A DNA stretch of 64,000 nt from contig CANQMX010000005.1 in the NCBI GenBank assembly GCA_947625095.1, positions 16,145 to 80,144 on the forward strand, written 5' to 3'. Positions 6,973 through 17,600 of the stretch are shown in pieces; position 1 is the first letter of the stretch, and each line of letters opens with the position of its first letter. The DNA comes from an uncultured Clostridia bacterium (lineage in GTDB: Bacteria > Bacillota > Clostridia > Christensenellales > Borkfalkiaceae). The position numbers and the translations under genes were made by a program. The notes below the pieces were generated by a model. The model had not been told where the DNA came from and did no database searches. It saw only the letters and a program-made list of their open reading frames with translations.

Positions 6973-8316
6973 TTATTTGAAGATCTCTTCGCCGTTGGTT
7001 TCGATGACCTTTTTGTAGAACCATGCGCTCTTTTTGGGGGTGCGCTCCAACGTCTCGGGGTCGAAGTGCACGATGCCGAACTTCTTGGAGAAGCCCTCCG
7101 TCCACTCGTAATTATCGTAGAACGTCCAATAGAAGTACCCCTCCACGGGGATCTCCTGCGCCGCGCGGTGCAGTTCGCGAAGATAGCGCTTTAAGAAATC
7201 GATGCGGCTGTCGTCGTTTATCTCGCCGTTCAAGTCCTTCCACTCTGCGAGGGCGACGCCGTCCTCCGTGTACACGACGGGAAGCGAGTAGCGATCGTAG
7301 ATGAACTTCGGCCCGTAGTACATGACCGAGGGATAGACGTTCCAGCGCATATCCGTCTTGGGAACGGCGGGCGAGGGCGCGGGATAGACGGGCTTTCCGT
7401 CCTCCTCCGTTACGGGGTTGCCCGAGTAGGTGTTGAGGCCGCAGAAGTCGAGTTTGCTCTTGATGATCTTCATGTCCTCTTGGGGCGGGACAAAGCCGTT
7501 TTTTGCAAACCATGCGAGGTAATCGGCGGGATATTCCCCCTTGATGAGGGGGTCGAGCCAAAGCGCGGGGCAGCCGAAATCGTTGTGGCAGGCGAAGGTC
7601 TCACGGCGGGCGAGTTCCACATCGCTCTCCGTGGCGGGAATGGCAGGCCAATACGCCTGCGCCGTGCCTATTTTGATGGGATGGGGGCAGGTCTTGCGCA
7701 AAATTTTCTCCGCCTTGCCGCAGGAGAGGAGCACGTTGTGGGCGACGCGGGCGACGTCGCCGACGGAAAGTTTCAAAAAGGGCGCGTGCCCCGCCGTGAA
7801 GTGCCCAAGCCCGACGAAACATTCGGGTTCGTTGACGAGAATGAAGTGGGTGACGTACTCGCCGAAGAGTTCTCCGCAGACCTTGGCGTAATTTTCAAAC
7901 CAATCCGAACTTTCGGGATTGAGCCAGCCCCCCTTTAAGTAGAGGGCGTAGGGATAGTCCCAATGGAAGAGGGTGACCCAAGGTTCGATGCCCGCGGCCT
8001 TCAACTCCTTGAAGAGGTTGAGGTAAAAGGCCTTGCCCGCCTCGCTCACCCTGCCGACGCCCTCGGGCATGAGGCGCGCCCAATTGATGGACATACGGTA
8101 CGCCTTGATGCCCAACTTTTTCATGAGGGCGACGTCCTCCTTCCACTTGTGGTAGTGGTCGCACCCTATGTGCCCTTTGTGCCCTTCGAACACGCGACCC
8201 TCGGTGGCGGAGGCGACATCCCAGACGCTGAGTCCCTTATCGTCCTCGTACGTGCCGCCCTCGATCTGATAGGAGGCGGTAGCGACGCCCCATGCGAAAT
8301 TTTTGACGAATGACAT
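6973..8316 (-). CDS. Glycoside hydrolase family 1 beta-glucosidase
   Basis: Cytoplasmic retaining beta-glycosidase, 447 aa, no signal peptide. The GH1 fold is clear from the N-terminal substrate motif FAWGVATASYQIEGG, the acid/base motif LVNEPE (E163) and the nucleophile motif YTEDG (E351; usually TENG, so N is replaced by D but the catalytic glutamate is kept). The C-terminal aglycone-side motif is YEWTEGFSKKFGI. That WTEGF pattern, without the phosphate-binding SxxxKxY motif, argues for a free-sugar beta-glucosidase or beta-galactosidase over a 6-phospho enzyme. AGGAG precedes the ATG at 8316. The gap to nadE is only 39 bp with no promoter, so the two are probably cotranscribed. Confidence 0.9.
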   Translation of the reverse strand: MSFVKNFAWGVATASYQIEGGTYEDDKGLSVWDVASATEGRVFEGHKGHIGCDHYHKWKEDVALMKKLGIKAYRMSINWARLMPEGVGRVSEAGKAFYLNLFKELKAAGIEPWVTLFHWDYPYALYLKGGWLNPESSDWFENYAKVCGELFGEYVTHFILVNEPECFVGLGHFTAGHAPFLKLSVGDVARVAHNVLLSCGKAEKILRKTCPHPIKIGTAQAYWPAIPATESDVELARRETFACHNDFGCPALWLDPLIKGEYPADYLAWFAKNGFVPPQEDMKIIKSKLDFCGLNTYSGNPVTEEDGKPVYPAPSPAVPKTDMRWNVYPSVMYYGPKFIYDRYSLPVVYTEDGVALAEWKDLNGEINDDSRIDFLKRYLRELHRAAQEIPVEGYFYWTFYDNYEWTEGFSKKFGIVHFDPETLERTPKKSAWFYKKVIETNGEEIFK

Positions 8317-8355
8317 ATGCGTTTTTCTCCTAAAACTGACAATGTATTGCGATTT

Positions 8356-10272
8356 TCAGAGATTTTCCGCCTCTTCGAGCCAGAGGGCGGCGGAGGCATC
8401 GGAGGGCATCCTGAGGTCGGCGCGGGGCGAGAGTGACACCGAGCCTACCTTGACGCCGTCGGGCACGCAGTTGCGCTTGAACTGCTGGGCGAAAAACCTC
8501 CTGTAAAAGACGACGAGCCACTTTTTGAGCGTAGCCCTATCGTATTTGCCCGCAAAAGCGCGCGCGGCGAGGTACAGCGTCTTGGCGGGGCTGTCGCCGC
8601 GGCGCAGGAAGTGATAGAGGTAGAAATCGTGCAGTTCGTACGGCCCGACGATATCCTCCGTCTTCTGCGCGATGTTGCCCTCCTCATCGGGCGGGAGAAG
8701 TTCGGGGGAGATCGCGGTGTTGAGGACTCCCTTTAAGACGATCTCCACCCTGCCGCCGAGGCGCTCCGCCTCCGCGCGCACCAAATACTTGACGAGCGTT
8801 TTGGGCACGGAACAGTTGACGGCGTACATACTCATGTGGTCGCCGTTGTAGGTGCACCAGCCGAGGGCGAGTTCGGATAAATCTCCCGTGCCGACGACGA
8901 GGCCGCCCGTCTCGTTGGCGAGATCCATGAGTACCATGGTGCGGTAGCGCGCCTGCGCGTTCTCGTAGGTGGCGTTCATCTCCGCGGGGTCGTGCCCGAT
9001 ATCCTTGAAGTGCTTTAAGACGGTCTGCGAGATGGGGATCTGCCGCGAGGTGACCCCCAGCGCCTGCATGAGCGATGTTGCGTTGTTCTTCGTCCTAATC
9101 CCCGTGCCGAAACCGGGCATGGAGACGGCGAGGATATCCTCGCGCGATTTTCCCAATATATCGAAGGCGCGGCAGGTGACGAGCAGCGCGAGGGCGCTAT
9201 CCAGCCCACCCGAAACGCCGATGACCGCCGTGCGCGACGCGGTGTGCTTCAACCGCCGCGCAAAGGCGTGCGCCTGAATTTGCAGAATTTGCTCGGCGCG
9301 CTCCCTGCGCTCCCCCTCCCCCTGCGGAACAAAGGGCATGGGGTCGACGGCGCGGAGGGTGAGGTCGTTTTCCGTCACAAACGTCGCATCCAGCCAATCG
9401 CCGTTTTCAGGGTCGGCGCGGAAGGTATTGATCCGCCTTCGCTCGTTCGAAAGAAACCCGACGTCCACTTCCGCCTCGCAAATTTCGCCCGAGAAGGGCT
9501 TGCTCTCGGCGAGGCAGACGCCGTTTTCATAGACCATGCTGTTGCCCGCAAAGACGGTATCCGACGTGGATTCGCACTCCCCCGCGGCGGCGTAGACGTA
9601 GGCGCAGACGTTCTTCCCTGACTGCGCCGCGATCATCTTGTGGCGGTACTCGCGTTTCCCCACCGTCTCGTTGGAGGCGGAGAGGTTGACGATGATGACC
9701 GCCCCCCTTGCGGCGAGCCGCACGGAGGGAGACCCCGCCGCCCAGAGGTCTTCGCAAATTTCGCACCCGACGGCCACCTCGGGATGCGCCTCATCGCGAA
9801 AGACGAGCTCGGCGGAGAGATACGCGCCGTCGCCCTCCCCGCTGCCGAGGCGGTGCCACGACGTTCCCTCGGGCGCGGGCGAGAAATAGCGCGCCTCGTA
9901 AAATTCGTTATAGTTGGGCAGGTGCGTTTTGGGAACAAAGCCCCGCACCTCGCCGTTTGAGAGCGCGGCGGCGCAGTTATACAACTTGCCGTCGTGCGCG
10001 AGCGGAAGCCCGACAAAGACGAGCATTTTTTTGCCCTTCGTGGCCTCGGCGACCCGCTTCAAGGCGGAAAGACAGCCGTCGAGGAGGGGCTGTTGCAGGA
10101 AGAGATCGCCGCAGGTGTAGCCCGAGAGGGAGAGTTCGGGAAAGACGAGAAGTTCGGTGTTCTTTTCCGATTGCTGTTCGATGATTTCGATGATTTTGGT
10201 TGCGTTATAGGCGGGGTCTGCGATCTTGAGCGCGGGACTTGCCGCCGCAACTTTTATAAATTGATGTTTCAT
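8356..10272 (-). CDS. nadE: Glutamine-dependent NAD+ synthetase
   Basis: Makes NAD+ from nicotinic acid adenine dinucleotide, ATP and glutamine. It has 638 aa, the long two-domain form. The N-terminal nitrilase-type glutaminase domain has the triad E46 (FPELSLSGY), K115 (PKTHLPNY) and C173 (GCEICEDLW). The C-terminal synthetase domain has the ATP-pyrophosphatase loop SGGLDS at 354-359. The start at 10272 has no obvious SD site (upstream sequence ATCAATCAGCCT), which is unusual here, but the N-terminus fits the family. Downstream on the same strand is the GH1 glycosidase; no functional link is evident. Confidence 0.95.
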   Translation of the reverse strand: MKHQFIKVAAASPALKIADPAYNATKIIEIIEQQSEKNTELLVFPELSLSGYTCGDLFLQQPLLDGCLSALKRVAEATKGKKMLVFVGLPLAHDGKLYNCAAALSNGEVRGFVPKTHLPNYNEFYEARYFSPAPEGTSWHRLGSGEGDGAYLSAELVFRDEAHPEVAVGCEICEDLWAAGSPSVRLAARGAVIIVNLSASNETVGKREYRHKMIAAQSGKNVCAYVYAAAGECESTSDTVFAGNSMVYENGVCLAESKPFSGEICEAEVDVGFLSNERRRINTFRADPENGDWLDATFVTENDLTLRAVDPMPFVPQGEGERRERAEQILQIQAHAFARRLKHTASRTAVIGVSGGLDSALALLVTCRAFDILGKSREDILAVSMPGFGTGIRTKNNATSLMQALGVTSRQIPISQTVLKHFKDIGHDPAEMNATYENAQARYRTMVLMDLANETGGLVVGTGDLSELALGWCTYNGDHMSMYAVNCSVPKTLVKYLVRAEAERLGGRVEIVLKGVLNTAISPELLPPDEEGNIAQKTEDIVGPYELHDFYLYHFLRRGDSPAKTLYLAARAFAGKYDRATLKKWLVVFYRRFFAQQFKRNCVPDGVKVGSVSLSPRADLRMPSDASAALWLEEAENL

Positions 10273-10592
10273 AGGCTGATTGATATGGGCGTACCCCCTC
10301 CCCTACCCCTTACGCAGGGGGAGGGCAAGGAAGGAGGCTGGCTCGCCGCGCCCCCTCGGCCACTTACCGCACCGCCCCCTCCCACGGAGGGGGCTTGGGG
10401 GAGGCGCTGTAAATTATGTGCCTTAGGCGGAATTCACTTCCGCCGCCCCGCGCGCACTATATTGCAATCCAAGCGCGGCACGAGCCACAGGCGAAGTAGG
10501 GCGACCCAATTTGCCACACTACCGTAGGCTTAATGTCTTTGAGGACGAACTATTCGCGGGCGAACCGTTGAGAGATGCACAAATTCAGTCCT
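10273..10592. repeat. Intergenic repeat mosaic between recA and nadE
   Basis: No gene. Two GC-rich palindromic stretches (CCCCCTCCC / GGGGGAGGG type, 10296-10330 and 10374-10408) are followed by module B. Module B here (10446-10500) reads CGCGCACTATATTGCAATCC, then AAGCGCGGCACGAGCC and AGGCGAAGTAGG. It recurs at 32.4, 48.2-48.4, 61.1, 61.6 and 63.7 kb in both orientations. Confidence 0.75.
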
Positions 10593-10630
10593 CACGGAAA
10601 AATATTTTGCGTAGCAAAAGATTTTTCGTG
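10593..10630 (-). terminator. Hairpin after recA (shared intergenic module)
   Basis: An imperfect 17-bp stem (10593-10610 with 10614-10630; loop GTA) two bases after the recA stop. It is AT-rich in the middle, with A and T runs inside the stem. A related hairpin occurs at about 61026-61057, so it is both the likely recA 3' structure and a member of the repeat set. A classical T tract after the stem is missing. Confidence 0.5.
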
Positions 10631-10632
10631 AA

Positions 10633-11655
10633 TTACTCCTCGCTCCCCGCCACCTCGTCTACGGGTGCGCCCTTGGCGGCCTGGCGGATCTTTGCCATGA
10701 TCTCCTGCATCTGTTCGGGATTGTCCTTCAAATACTGCCGCAGTCTTTCCCTGCCGTTGGCGATCTTATTGTCCTCGTAACTGAACCACGCGCCGCTCTT
10801 TTTGATGATATCGTACTGCACGCCGAGGTCGATGACGCAGCCCTCCTGTGAGATGCCTTCGCCGTACATGATGTCGAACTCCGCCTGACGGAAGGGCGGC
10901 GCAAGTTTGTTCTTGACGACCTTCGCCCGCGTGCGGTTGCCTGCCGCTCCGCCCGCCTCTTTGAGGATATCCGTCTTTCTGACGTCGATGCGGATGGAGG
11001 CGTAGAACTTCAAGGCCTTGCCGCCGGGGGTCACTTCGGGATTGCCGAACATCACCCCCACCTTTTCGCGGAGCTGGTTGATAAAGACGACGCACGTCTT
11101 TGATTTATTGACGATGGCGGTGAGTTTTCTGAGCGCCTGCGACATGAGGCGGGCTTGCAGCCCGACATGGCTATCGCCCATATCGCCCTCGATCTCCGCC
11201 TTGGGCGTGAGCGCCGCCACCGAGTCCACGACGATGATATCGACCGCCGAGGAGCGCACGAGGGCATCGACGATATCCAAGGCCTGCTCGCCCGTATCGG
11301 GCTGGGAGACGTAGAGATCATCCAGATTTACCCCCAAATGTTTGGCATATACGGGGTCGAGGGCGTGCTCGGCGTCGACAAACGCCGCAATGCCGCCCGC
11401 CTTCTGCGCCTCCGCAACGGCGTGCAGGGCGACCGTCGTCTTGCCCGAGGATTCGGGGCCGTAGATCTCGATCATCCTTCCGCGGGGGAAGCCCCCGATG
11501 CCGAGCGCGAGGTCGAGCGAGAGACACCCCGTGGGGATGACCTCGATATCCGTGTTGCCCGCGTTTTCGCCGAGCTTCATGATGGCACCCTTGCCGTACG
11601 CCTTTTCGATCTGCGCGAGGACTGCGTCCAACGCTTTCATTTTTTCTTCGTTCAT
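10633..11655 (-). CDS. recA: Recombinase A
   Basis: DNA strand-exchange protein for recombination repair and SOS induction. It has 340 aa, the standard size. Walker A is GPESSGKTT (66-74) and Walker B is [10 protein letters not shown]. The L1 loop region [10 protein letters not shown], the L2 region with [16 protein letters not shown] and the [10 protein letters not shown] motif are intact. The C-terminal tail is short and mildly acidic (VDEVAGSEE). GGAGA precedes the ATG. It follows cinA by 26 bp in the order ftsK-rimO-pgsA-cinA-recA, which is widely conserved in Clostridia. I found no LexA/DinR-type GAAC-N4-GTTC box directly upstream. Confidence 0.98.
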   Translation of the reverse strand: MNEEKMKALDAVLAQIEKAYGKGAIMKLGENAGNTDIEVIPTGCLSLDLALGIGGFPRGRMIEIYGPESSGKTTVALHAVAEAQKAGGIAAFVDAEHALDPVYAKHLGVNLDDLYVSQPDTGEQALDIVDALVRSSAVDIIVVDSVAALTPKAEIEGDMGDSHVGLQARLMSQALRKLTAIVNKSKTCVVFINQLREKVGVMFGNPEVTPGGKALKFYASIRIDVRKTDILKEAGGAAGNRTRAKVVKNKLAPPFRQAEFDIMYGEGISQEGCVIDLGVQYDIIKKSGAWFSYEDNKIANGRERLRQYLKDNPEQMQEIMAKIRQAAKGAPVDEVAGSEE

Positions 11656-11681
11656 GTATCTTCTCCTTATCGTTTTTTCGC

Positions 11682-12782
11682 TTAAATTTTATCGGGGAGA
11701 GGCTTCTCCGTCAGCGCCTTCAACGCGTGGAAGAGGGCTAAATTTATCGCCGTCTCCGTGATGGTCTCCCGATCCCCCGCGAGGCGGTGGCAAAAGACCT
11801 TGACCTGCTCCCTTGTGCCCACGGCGAGGTAGCAAAGGCCGACGGGATTTGCGCCGTCCTGTTCGGGCCCGGCGACGCCCGTCGTCGAGATGGAGACGTC
11901 GCAGTTGCCCTGCACGATGAGCCCCGCCGCCATCTCGTACGCCGTCTCGCCCGAGACCGCGCCGTGGCTGCGGAGGGTCTGCTCCTTGACGCCGAGACGC
12001 GCCTCCTTGGAGGCGGAATTGTAGGTGTTCAGCCCCTCGAAGTAGACCTTGCTCGCGCCCGCGACGCGCACGATGGCGCGGCCAACGCCGCCGCCCGTGA
12101 AACTTTCCGCCGTGGAGATTTTGAGACGGTGCAGTTTGAGCGCCTCGACGAGCTGTTCGGCTGGCGTGACGTCCGCCATGGCATACAGGTGGGGCGCAAG
12201 CCCCTCCGCGAGGATGCGGACGACCTCATCCGCCGTCATCTTGGGCGTTGCGGCGTCGTAGATGACCTCCACCCTGCCGCAGCCGTACTTCTCGCTCGCG
12301 TGGAGGGCGAGTTTGCCGCCCGCGACCTCCTCCGCGCGCGCCAGAGCCTCCAACACCTCCTTGGCGGGCGCGCCCACCGTGCGCAGTACGACGCGGCTGT
12401 ACATATTTTTGCGGCGGGCGTCGACGCGGGGCATGACCTCCGTGCGGACGACCTCCGCGCCGCGCGTACCCGCGGGGAGCACGGCGATGAGACACCGCTC
12501 CGTTTCGAGGAGGTACTCGCTCCCGAACGCGCCGCCCGAGACGTTCTCTGCGACCTCGCGCACCGCGACCGTGAGGGCGGGATCGCAGACGACAAACGCG
12601 CCGTCGCACTCATCCGCCATGCGCGTGAGCGCCGCCGTCACCGACGAGGGGGCGTCGTAGGGAATGACCTCCACCCCGTCCAAAAAGACGCCGCCCGCAA
12701 GCAGGGCGTCCGTCACGGCGGGGAAATCCACCGAGAGGACGGGATTTTTCTTGTCATACAGAACGAGCGCCGCGTACTTCAC
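11682..12782 (-). CDS. cinA: CinA-family protein (nicotinamide-nucleotide amidase domain)
   Basis: A 366-aa protein whose last 155 residues are a good CinA C-terminal domain: [45 protein letters not shown] and [11 protein letters not shown]. This domain hydrolyses NMN amide in pyridine-nucleotide salvage (PncC activity). The N-terminal 200 residues occupy the place of the molybdopterin-binding-like (COG1058) domain but are poorly conserved. I do not see its usual TGGLGPT motif, so that part is probably divergent or inactive. The start is a GTG at 12782 overlapping the pgsA stop (GTGA), so translation is coupled. Confidence 0.85.
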   Translation of the reverse strand: MKYAALVLYDKKNPVLSVDFPAVTDALLAGGVFLDGVEVIPYDAPSSVTAALTRMADECDGAFVVCDPALTVAVREVAENVSGGAFGSEYLLETERCLIAVLPAGTRGAEVVRTEVMPRVDARRKNMYSRVVLRTVGAPAKEVLEALARAEEVAGGKLALHASEKYGCGRVEVIYDAATPKMTADEVVRILAEGLAPHLYAMADVTPAEQLVEALKLHRLKISTAESFTGGGVGRAIVRVAGASKVYFEGLNTYNSASKEARLGVKEQTLRSHGAVSGETAYEMAAGLIVQGNCDVSISTTGVAGPEQDGANPVGLCYLAVGTREQVKVFCHRLAGDRETITETAINLALFHALKALTEKPLPDKI

Positions 12783-13375
12783 GCCTTTGCCTCTTTGAGA
12801 ACTTCTCTGTTCTTCACGATGTAATTGACGCCCGAGAGGACGGTGAGGATCGTGGCGAGCAGCAGCAGCGCATAGCCGATGGCGCAGCCCACGATGCAGC
12901 CCTTTCCCCCGAGGAAGGACATGGTGATAAGAAGGGTGGGAATGGCGAGGTCCTGCGTGACCGTCTTGAGTTTGCCGAGTTTATCGGCGGCGAGCACAAG
13001 CCCCCTCTCCACCGCGATGAGGCGGAAGCCCGAGACGATGAGCTCGCGCGCCAGAATGAGCGCGACGCACACCCCCGCGACAGTCAGCCCCCAGCCCTCA
13101 AAGCCGCCGTAGGAGAACACCCACGGGCGGGTGAGCATCAAAATAAACGCCGTGGAGACGAGCACCTTATCGGCGATGGGGTCCAAAAACTTGCCCATGT
13201 TGGTGACGAGATGGTACTTCCTTGCGATGTGTCCGTCCAGAAAGTCGGTGAACGCCGCAAGCAAAAAGACGATCGCCGAGACGAGTTCGTGATAGGGAAA
13301 CTCGACATAGAAGAGCACGATGAACACGGGGATCATGAAGATCCTTGTGAGGGTAATTCTGTTGGGTAAATTCAT
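12779..13375 (-). CDS. pgsA: CDP-diacylglycerol-glycerol-3-phosphate 3-phosphatidyltransferase
   Basis: Integral membrane enzyme making phosphatidylglycerol phosphate. It has 198 aa with several hydrophobic helices. The CDP-alcohol phosphotransferase signature is complete: D47-G48-x2-A51-R52-x8-G61-x3-D65-x3-D69 (LDGHIARKYHLVTNMGKFLD). The ATG directly abuts the rimO stop (TAAATG), and its SD site GAGGAA lies within the end of rimO. Its own stop overlaps the cinA start. It is part of the conserved rimO-pgsA-cinA-recA operon. Confidence 0.96.
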   Translation of the reverse strand: MNLPNRITLTRIFMIPVFIVLFYVEFPYHELVSAIVFLLAAFTDFLDGHIARKYHLVTNMGKFLDPIADKVLVSTAFILMLTRPWVFSYGGFEGWGLTVAGVCVALILARELIVSGFRLIAVERGLVLAADKLGKLKTVTQDLAIPTLLITMSFLGGKGCIVGCAIGYALLLLATILTVLSGVNYIVKNREVLKEAKA

Positions 13376-14689
13376 TTATTCCTCCACGGTATGGCCGATG
13401 AGATCGTAGGTCTCAGCGCGGTCGATATGTACCTTGTAAATTTTGCCCTCTTCCGCCTTGGGCGCGGTGAAAAAGGTGTTGCCGTCTATCTCGTATGCCT
13501 GAAAATACGCCCTGCCGACGAAGCACTGCCTCTCCTCATCGATGCCGTCGCAGAGGACGGAGAGCGTCCTTCCCGCAAATTTTTGCAGTTTGGCGGCGGA
13601 GATCTGCGCCTGCCTTTCGTAGAGTTCGCGCACCCACCGCTTCTTGGTGGAGGGGTGCACCTGCCCAGAAAGGTTGTAGGCGGGCGTATCCGGCTCGCGC
13701 GAGTAGGCAAAAAAGCCGCAGTTTTCGAGGTTCGCCTCCTCCAAAAAGGAGAGGAGCGCCTTGTGTTCCTCCTCCGTCTCCCCGGGGAAGCCCGCGATGA
13801 AGGTGGAGCGGATGGCGATCTCGGGCACTGCCGCGCGCAGTTTTTTGAAGAGGGTCAAATACTCCGCCCGCGAACCCCGCCGCCCCATGCGCTTCAAGAT
13901 GCTGTCCTCCGAATGTTGGAGGGGGATATCGAGGTACTTCAAAAGTTTGGGGTTGTTTTTCAGTTCGGCGATGAGGTCGTCCCCGATGGCCTCGGGATAG
14001 CAGTAGAGGAGGCGGATATGGCGGATATTTTCGAGGGCGGAGAGGCGGCGGATGAGTACCGCGAATAAATTTTTGCCGCCGTCCTCGCCGTAGCGCGTCG
14101 TATCCTGCGCGACGAGCGTGAGTTCCTGCGTCTCGCCCAAGGAGCGCGCCTCCTCCACGAGTTCCTCCATGGGGTAGGAAACGTACCTGCCGCGGATCTT
14201 GGGAATGAGGCAATAGGTGCAGTGATTGAAGCAGCCGTCAGCAATTTTCAGATATTTCAAATGCGGCGGCGTGGAGACATAGCGCTTTGCGCCCACCGCC
14301 CTGCCGCAGCCGACGGCATTGACGCGCTCCCCCGCATACGCCCGCTCCAAGGCGGGGAAGAGTTCGGAGACGTCCTCTACGCCCAAAAAGACGTCGGCCT
14401 CCGTGAGCGCGGGGTAGAGTTCCTTGATAAATTTTTGGGGGAGGCAGCCCGTGACGACGATCTTTTCAAGCGCGCCGCCCCTTTCAGCGTTTGCCTCCAA
14501 CACGGCGTTTATGGATTCCTCGCGCGCCGCGCTCAAAAAGGCGCACGTGTTGACGACGATGATTTGCGCCCTTCGGATATCGTCCGTGATGGTGCAGCCG
14601 CGGCGGACGATCTCGCCCATGAGCCGCTCCGCGTCCACGCGGTTCTTATCGCAGCCGAGCGAGATGACGCCGAATATCTTGTTGAGCAT
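13376..14689 (-). CDS. rimO: Ribosomal protein S12 methylthiotransferase
   Basis: Radical-SAM enzyme that adds a methylthio group to an aspartate of ribosomal protein S12. It has 437 aa. The N-terminal UPF0004 domain carries the auxiliary cluster cysteines C13 (SLGCDKNRVD), C49 (VNTCAFL) and C82. The radical-SAM motif is C153-x3-C157-x2-C160 (GCFNHCTYC) followed by LIPKIRGRYVS, diagnostic for RimO over MiaB. A C-terminal TRAM segment ends the protein. The ATG overlaps the ftsK stop (TGATG). Confidence 0.96.
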   Translation of the reverse strand: MLNKIFGVISLGCDKNRVDAERLMGEIVRRGCTITDDIRRAQIIVVNTCAFLSAAREESINAVLEANAERGGALEKIVVTGCLPQKFIKELYPALTEADVFLGVEDVSELFPALERAYAGERVNAVGCGRAVGAKRYVSTPPHLKYLKIADGCFNHCTYCLIPKIRGRYVSYPMEELVEEARSLGETQELTLVAQDTTRYGEDGGKNLFAVLIRRLSALENIRHIRLLYCYPEAIGDDLIAELKNNPKLLKYLDIPLQHSEDSILKRMGRRGSRAEYLTLFKKLRAAVPEIAIRSTFIAGFPGETEEEHKALLSFLEEANLENCGFFAYSREPDTPAYNLSGQVHPSTKKRWVRELYERQAQISAAKLQKFAGRTLSVLCDGIDEERQCFVGRAYFQAYEIDGNTFFTAPKAEEGKIYKVHIDRAETYDLIGHTVEE

Positions 14690-17600
14690 CAGTTGATCTT
14701 CCCGTATTTCGCTTCGAATTCTTCCTGCGTCATGAGCACTTCGCGCGCCTTCGCCTTGCCGTCAAAGGGCGAGATGTAGCCCATTGCCTCCATCCACTCG
14801 ATGATCTTCCCCGCGTGGTTGTATCCCACCGAGCACTTGCGCTGGATGAGGGAGATGGAGGCCTGCCCGAGTTTTACGACGATGCCGAGCGCGCGGATAT
14901 ACTGCGGGTTGGCGGAGCCGTCGTCCTCGTCCATGCCGCCCTCGCCCGCCGACGAGCCGGGGCTGTTGATGAACGACGCGACGTTTTCATCGAAGTACGC
15001 CTCGTTGTTGGCCTTGATATCGTCGACGACGGCCTGCACCTCGGCAGAGCTCAAAAACGCGCCCTGCACGCGCAGGCAGTTGAACATCCCCTCCGTGCGG
15101 AAGAGCATATCGCCGTTGCCGAGCAGTTTTTCCGCGCCCGATTCATCGAGAATGGTGCGGGAGTCCACTTCCTGGATAACGCGGAAGGCAAGCCGCGTGG
15201 GTAGATTCCCCTTGATGACGCCCGTGATGACGTCCACCGACGGGCGCTGGGTGGCGATGACAAGGTGGATGCCCGCGGCGCGCGCCTTTTGGGCGAGGCG
15301 CTGGATGCGCTCTTCGATGTCCTTCTTGGCGACCGCCATGAGGTCGGCGAGCTCATCGACGACGATGACGATCTTGGGAAGTTTGGCCTCGTCCTCGGTG
15401 CGGACGCCGTTGTATTCATCCACGTTGCGCACGGTGATGTGCTGTTCGCGCGTCTTTTGCTCGAAGAGGCGATACCTCCGCTCCATCTCCTCGATCGCCC
15501 ATTTGAGCGCCGTCACCGCCTTCTGCGCGTCGGCGATGATCTCGTTGATCATGAGGTGGGGAAGCCCGTCGAATACGGCGAACTCCACCTTTTTGGGGTC
15601 GATGAGGATGAGGCGCAAGTCCTCGGGCGAGTACTTGCAGATGAGGCTGATGAGCATCGCGTTGAGGCACACCGACTTGCCCGAACCCGTAGAACCGGCG
15701 ACGAGCAGGTGCTTCATCTTGGCGATGTTGCCGCAGACGTTCTTGTTTTCGACGTCCTTCCCGATGACGAACATCAGAGAACCCTCTTTGGCGTTCTGGT
15801 ATTCCTCCGCCTGCAATACCGACTTGATGCCGACGGTGGCGCGGTGGGCGTTGGGAACTTCGATGGAGATCGCGCCCGACATATTGTTGGCGTACATATT
15901 GACGCCGTCGCGCGCGTGCAGGCGCATGGCGATCTCGGCGTCGCGCTTGATGACCGTCCCCACCGTGATGTTGCGGGGGATATCGATATCGTACCGCGTG
16001 ACGGCGGGGCCTATCGTCACCTTGACGACTTCGGCGTCCACCTTGAAGCCCGCGAGCGTATCGACGATGATGGAGGTATTGCGTTCGATCTCGTCCTCCT
16101 GCATGGTGACGGTATCGTTGTATTCGGTGAAATTTGCCGTGCTCGGCCGCACATACTCGCGGTAGATGTGCCTTGCGGGAGGCGCGGGCGGTGCGGGCGG
16201 CTCTTCCGCGGCGGCGGGCACACGCGGCGGTGCGGAGAAATCCTCCTCGCGCAGTTCGCGGCGTGCTCTGTCGCGCGCAGGCATGGCGGGCGTCGGCTCT
16301 TCGCGGTAGTCCCCTCCGTCGAAATCGTCGTCATCGAAGAGTTCGGCCACCCCCTTGCGCATATCCGCGTCGAACACGCGGCTCTCGGGCGGGGGCGCGT
16401 CCTCCTCGGCGGCAGGCTCTTGCGGCGTTTCCTCGCGGGGCGGTTCGCGGCGGTCGAAGGGCAGCGGCCGTTCGACGTGCGTGCGCTCCTCGAAGGAACG
16501 CGAGAAGAGGCTGCGGAACTGCGATTCCCTGCTCTCCTCCTCCGGCTCTTCCTGCGGAGGCTCTGCCTTGGGCGGCTCGGGCGCGGCGGGGCGGGGACTC
16601 TCCGTCCTCTCCTCGGGCGCGAAGCGCGAGGGCGCAGCTCCCTCCTCGGGCGCAAAGCGGGAAGACGCGGGGGTCTCGGGCGCGAAGCGCGACGGGGGCG
16701 CGACCCTCTCCTCGGGTGCAAAGCGCGACGGGGGCGCGACCCTCTCCTCGGGTGCAAAGCGCGAGGGCGCAGCTCCCTCCTCGGGCGCAAAGCGCGAGGG
16801 CGCGGGGGTCTCGGGCGCGGGCGTATCGTACACGTTGGGCTGGGAGGAGAAGGTCTCCTGCTCCACGTCGTGCGCGTAGAAATCGCGGGCGCGCTCCTGC
16901 GGCTGTTCGGGCGCGCGGTAGGAGGGTGTTTGCGTGTAATTTGCGTCGTAATCCTCGTCCACGGGGTAGGAATAGCCGTCCGAGGGGCGGGGGCGTTCCT
17001 CCATGACCTTGCGCGGGAAGGCGGGACGCTCCCCCTCCGCCTGCGCGGCATATTGCGCGCCGTAGCCCCCCTCTTCGGGCGGGGTCGCGGGGCGGGGTTG
17101 CTGCTGTTGCTGCTGCGCATAGGGCGGGGTCGCGCCGCGGTGGTTGAAGTACGAATCCTTATCGTAGATGAGATTGGTGCGGTAGTTCATTGCGGGGTCG
17201 TCGCCGAAGAGAAGTTCCCTGCCGCGCGCCTGCGCGTCATTGGCGCGGGAATACTGCGCGGGGGGCGCGGGATAGGCGGGCGGCGCGTAGGCGTAGGTGT
17301 CCGCTCCCGCCGAGGCACGGGGCGCACCCGGGAGTTCGGAAAAGGAGATGGCGCCGGGGTAGGGACGCGTGCCCTCCGTGCGGGGCGCGGTCTCGGGCGC
17401 GGGCGTCGGCGCGGGCGCACGCTTGCGGGCGCGAGATTTTGAGAAGGAGATGTACTTCCCGAGCGGCGTCAAAAGCAGCACGAGATAGAGGGCGAGCGCG
17501 GTGAGAAGGGCAAAGATGACGTATGCGCCCGCGTCGGTGAGCACGGCGCAGATGGGATAGTCGATGACGCCGAAAATAACGCCGCCGCCCGTGCCGTTTG

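Noticed and set aside
6973..8316. Loss of GH1 activity because the nucleophile motif is TEDG, not TENG
   Set aside because: The catalytic Glu (E351) and the acid/base NEP motif are both present; only the following residue differs.
11656..11700. LexA/DinR operator upstream of recA
   Set aside because: No GAAC-N4-GTTC-like palindrome is present; recA probably relies on the upstream operon promoter or an unseen one within cinA.
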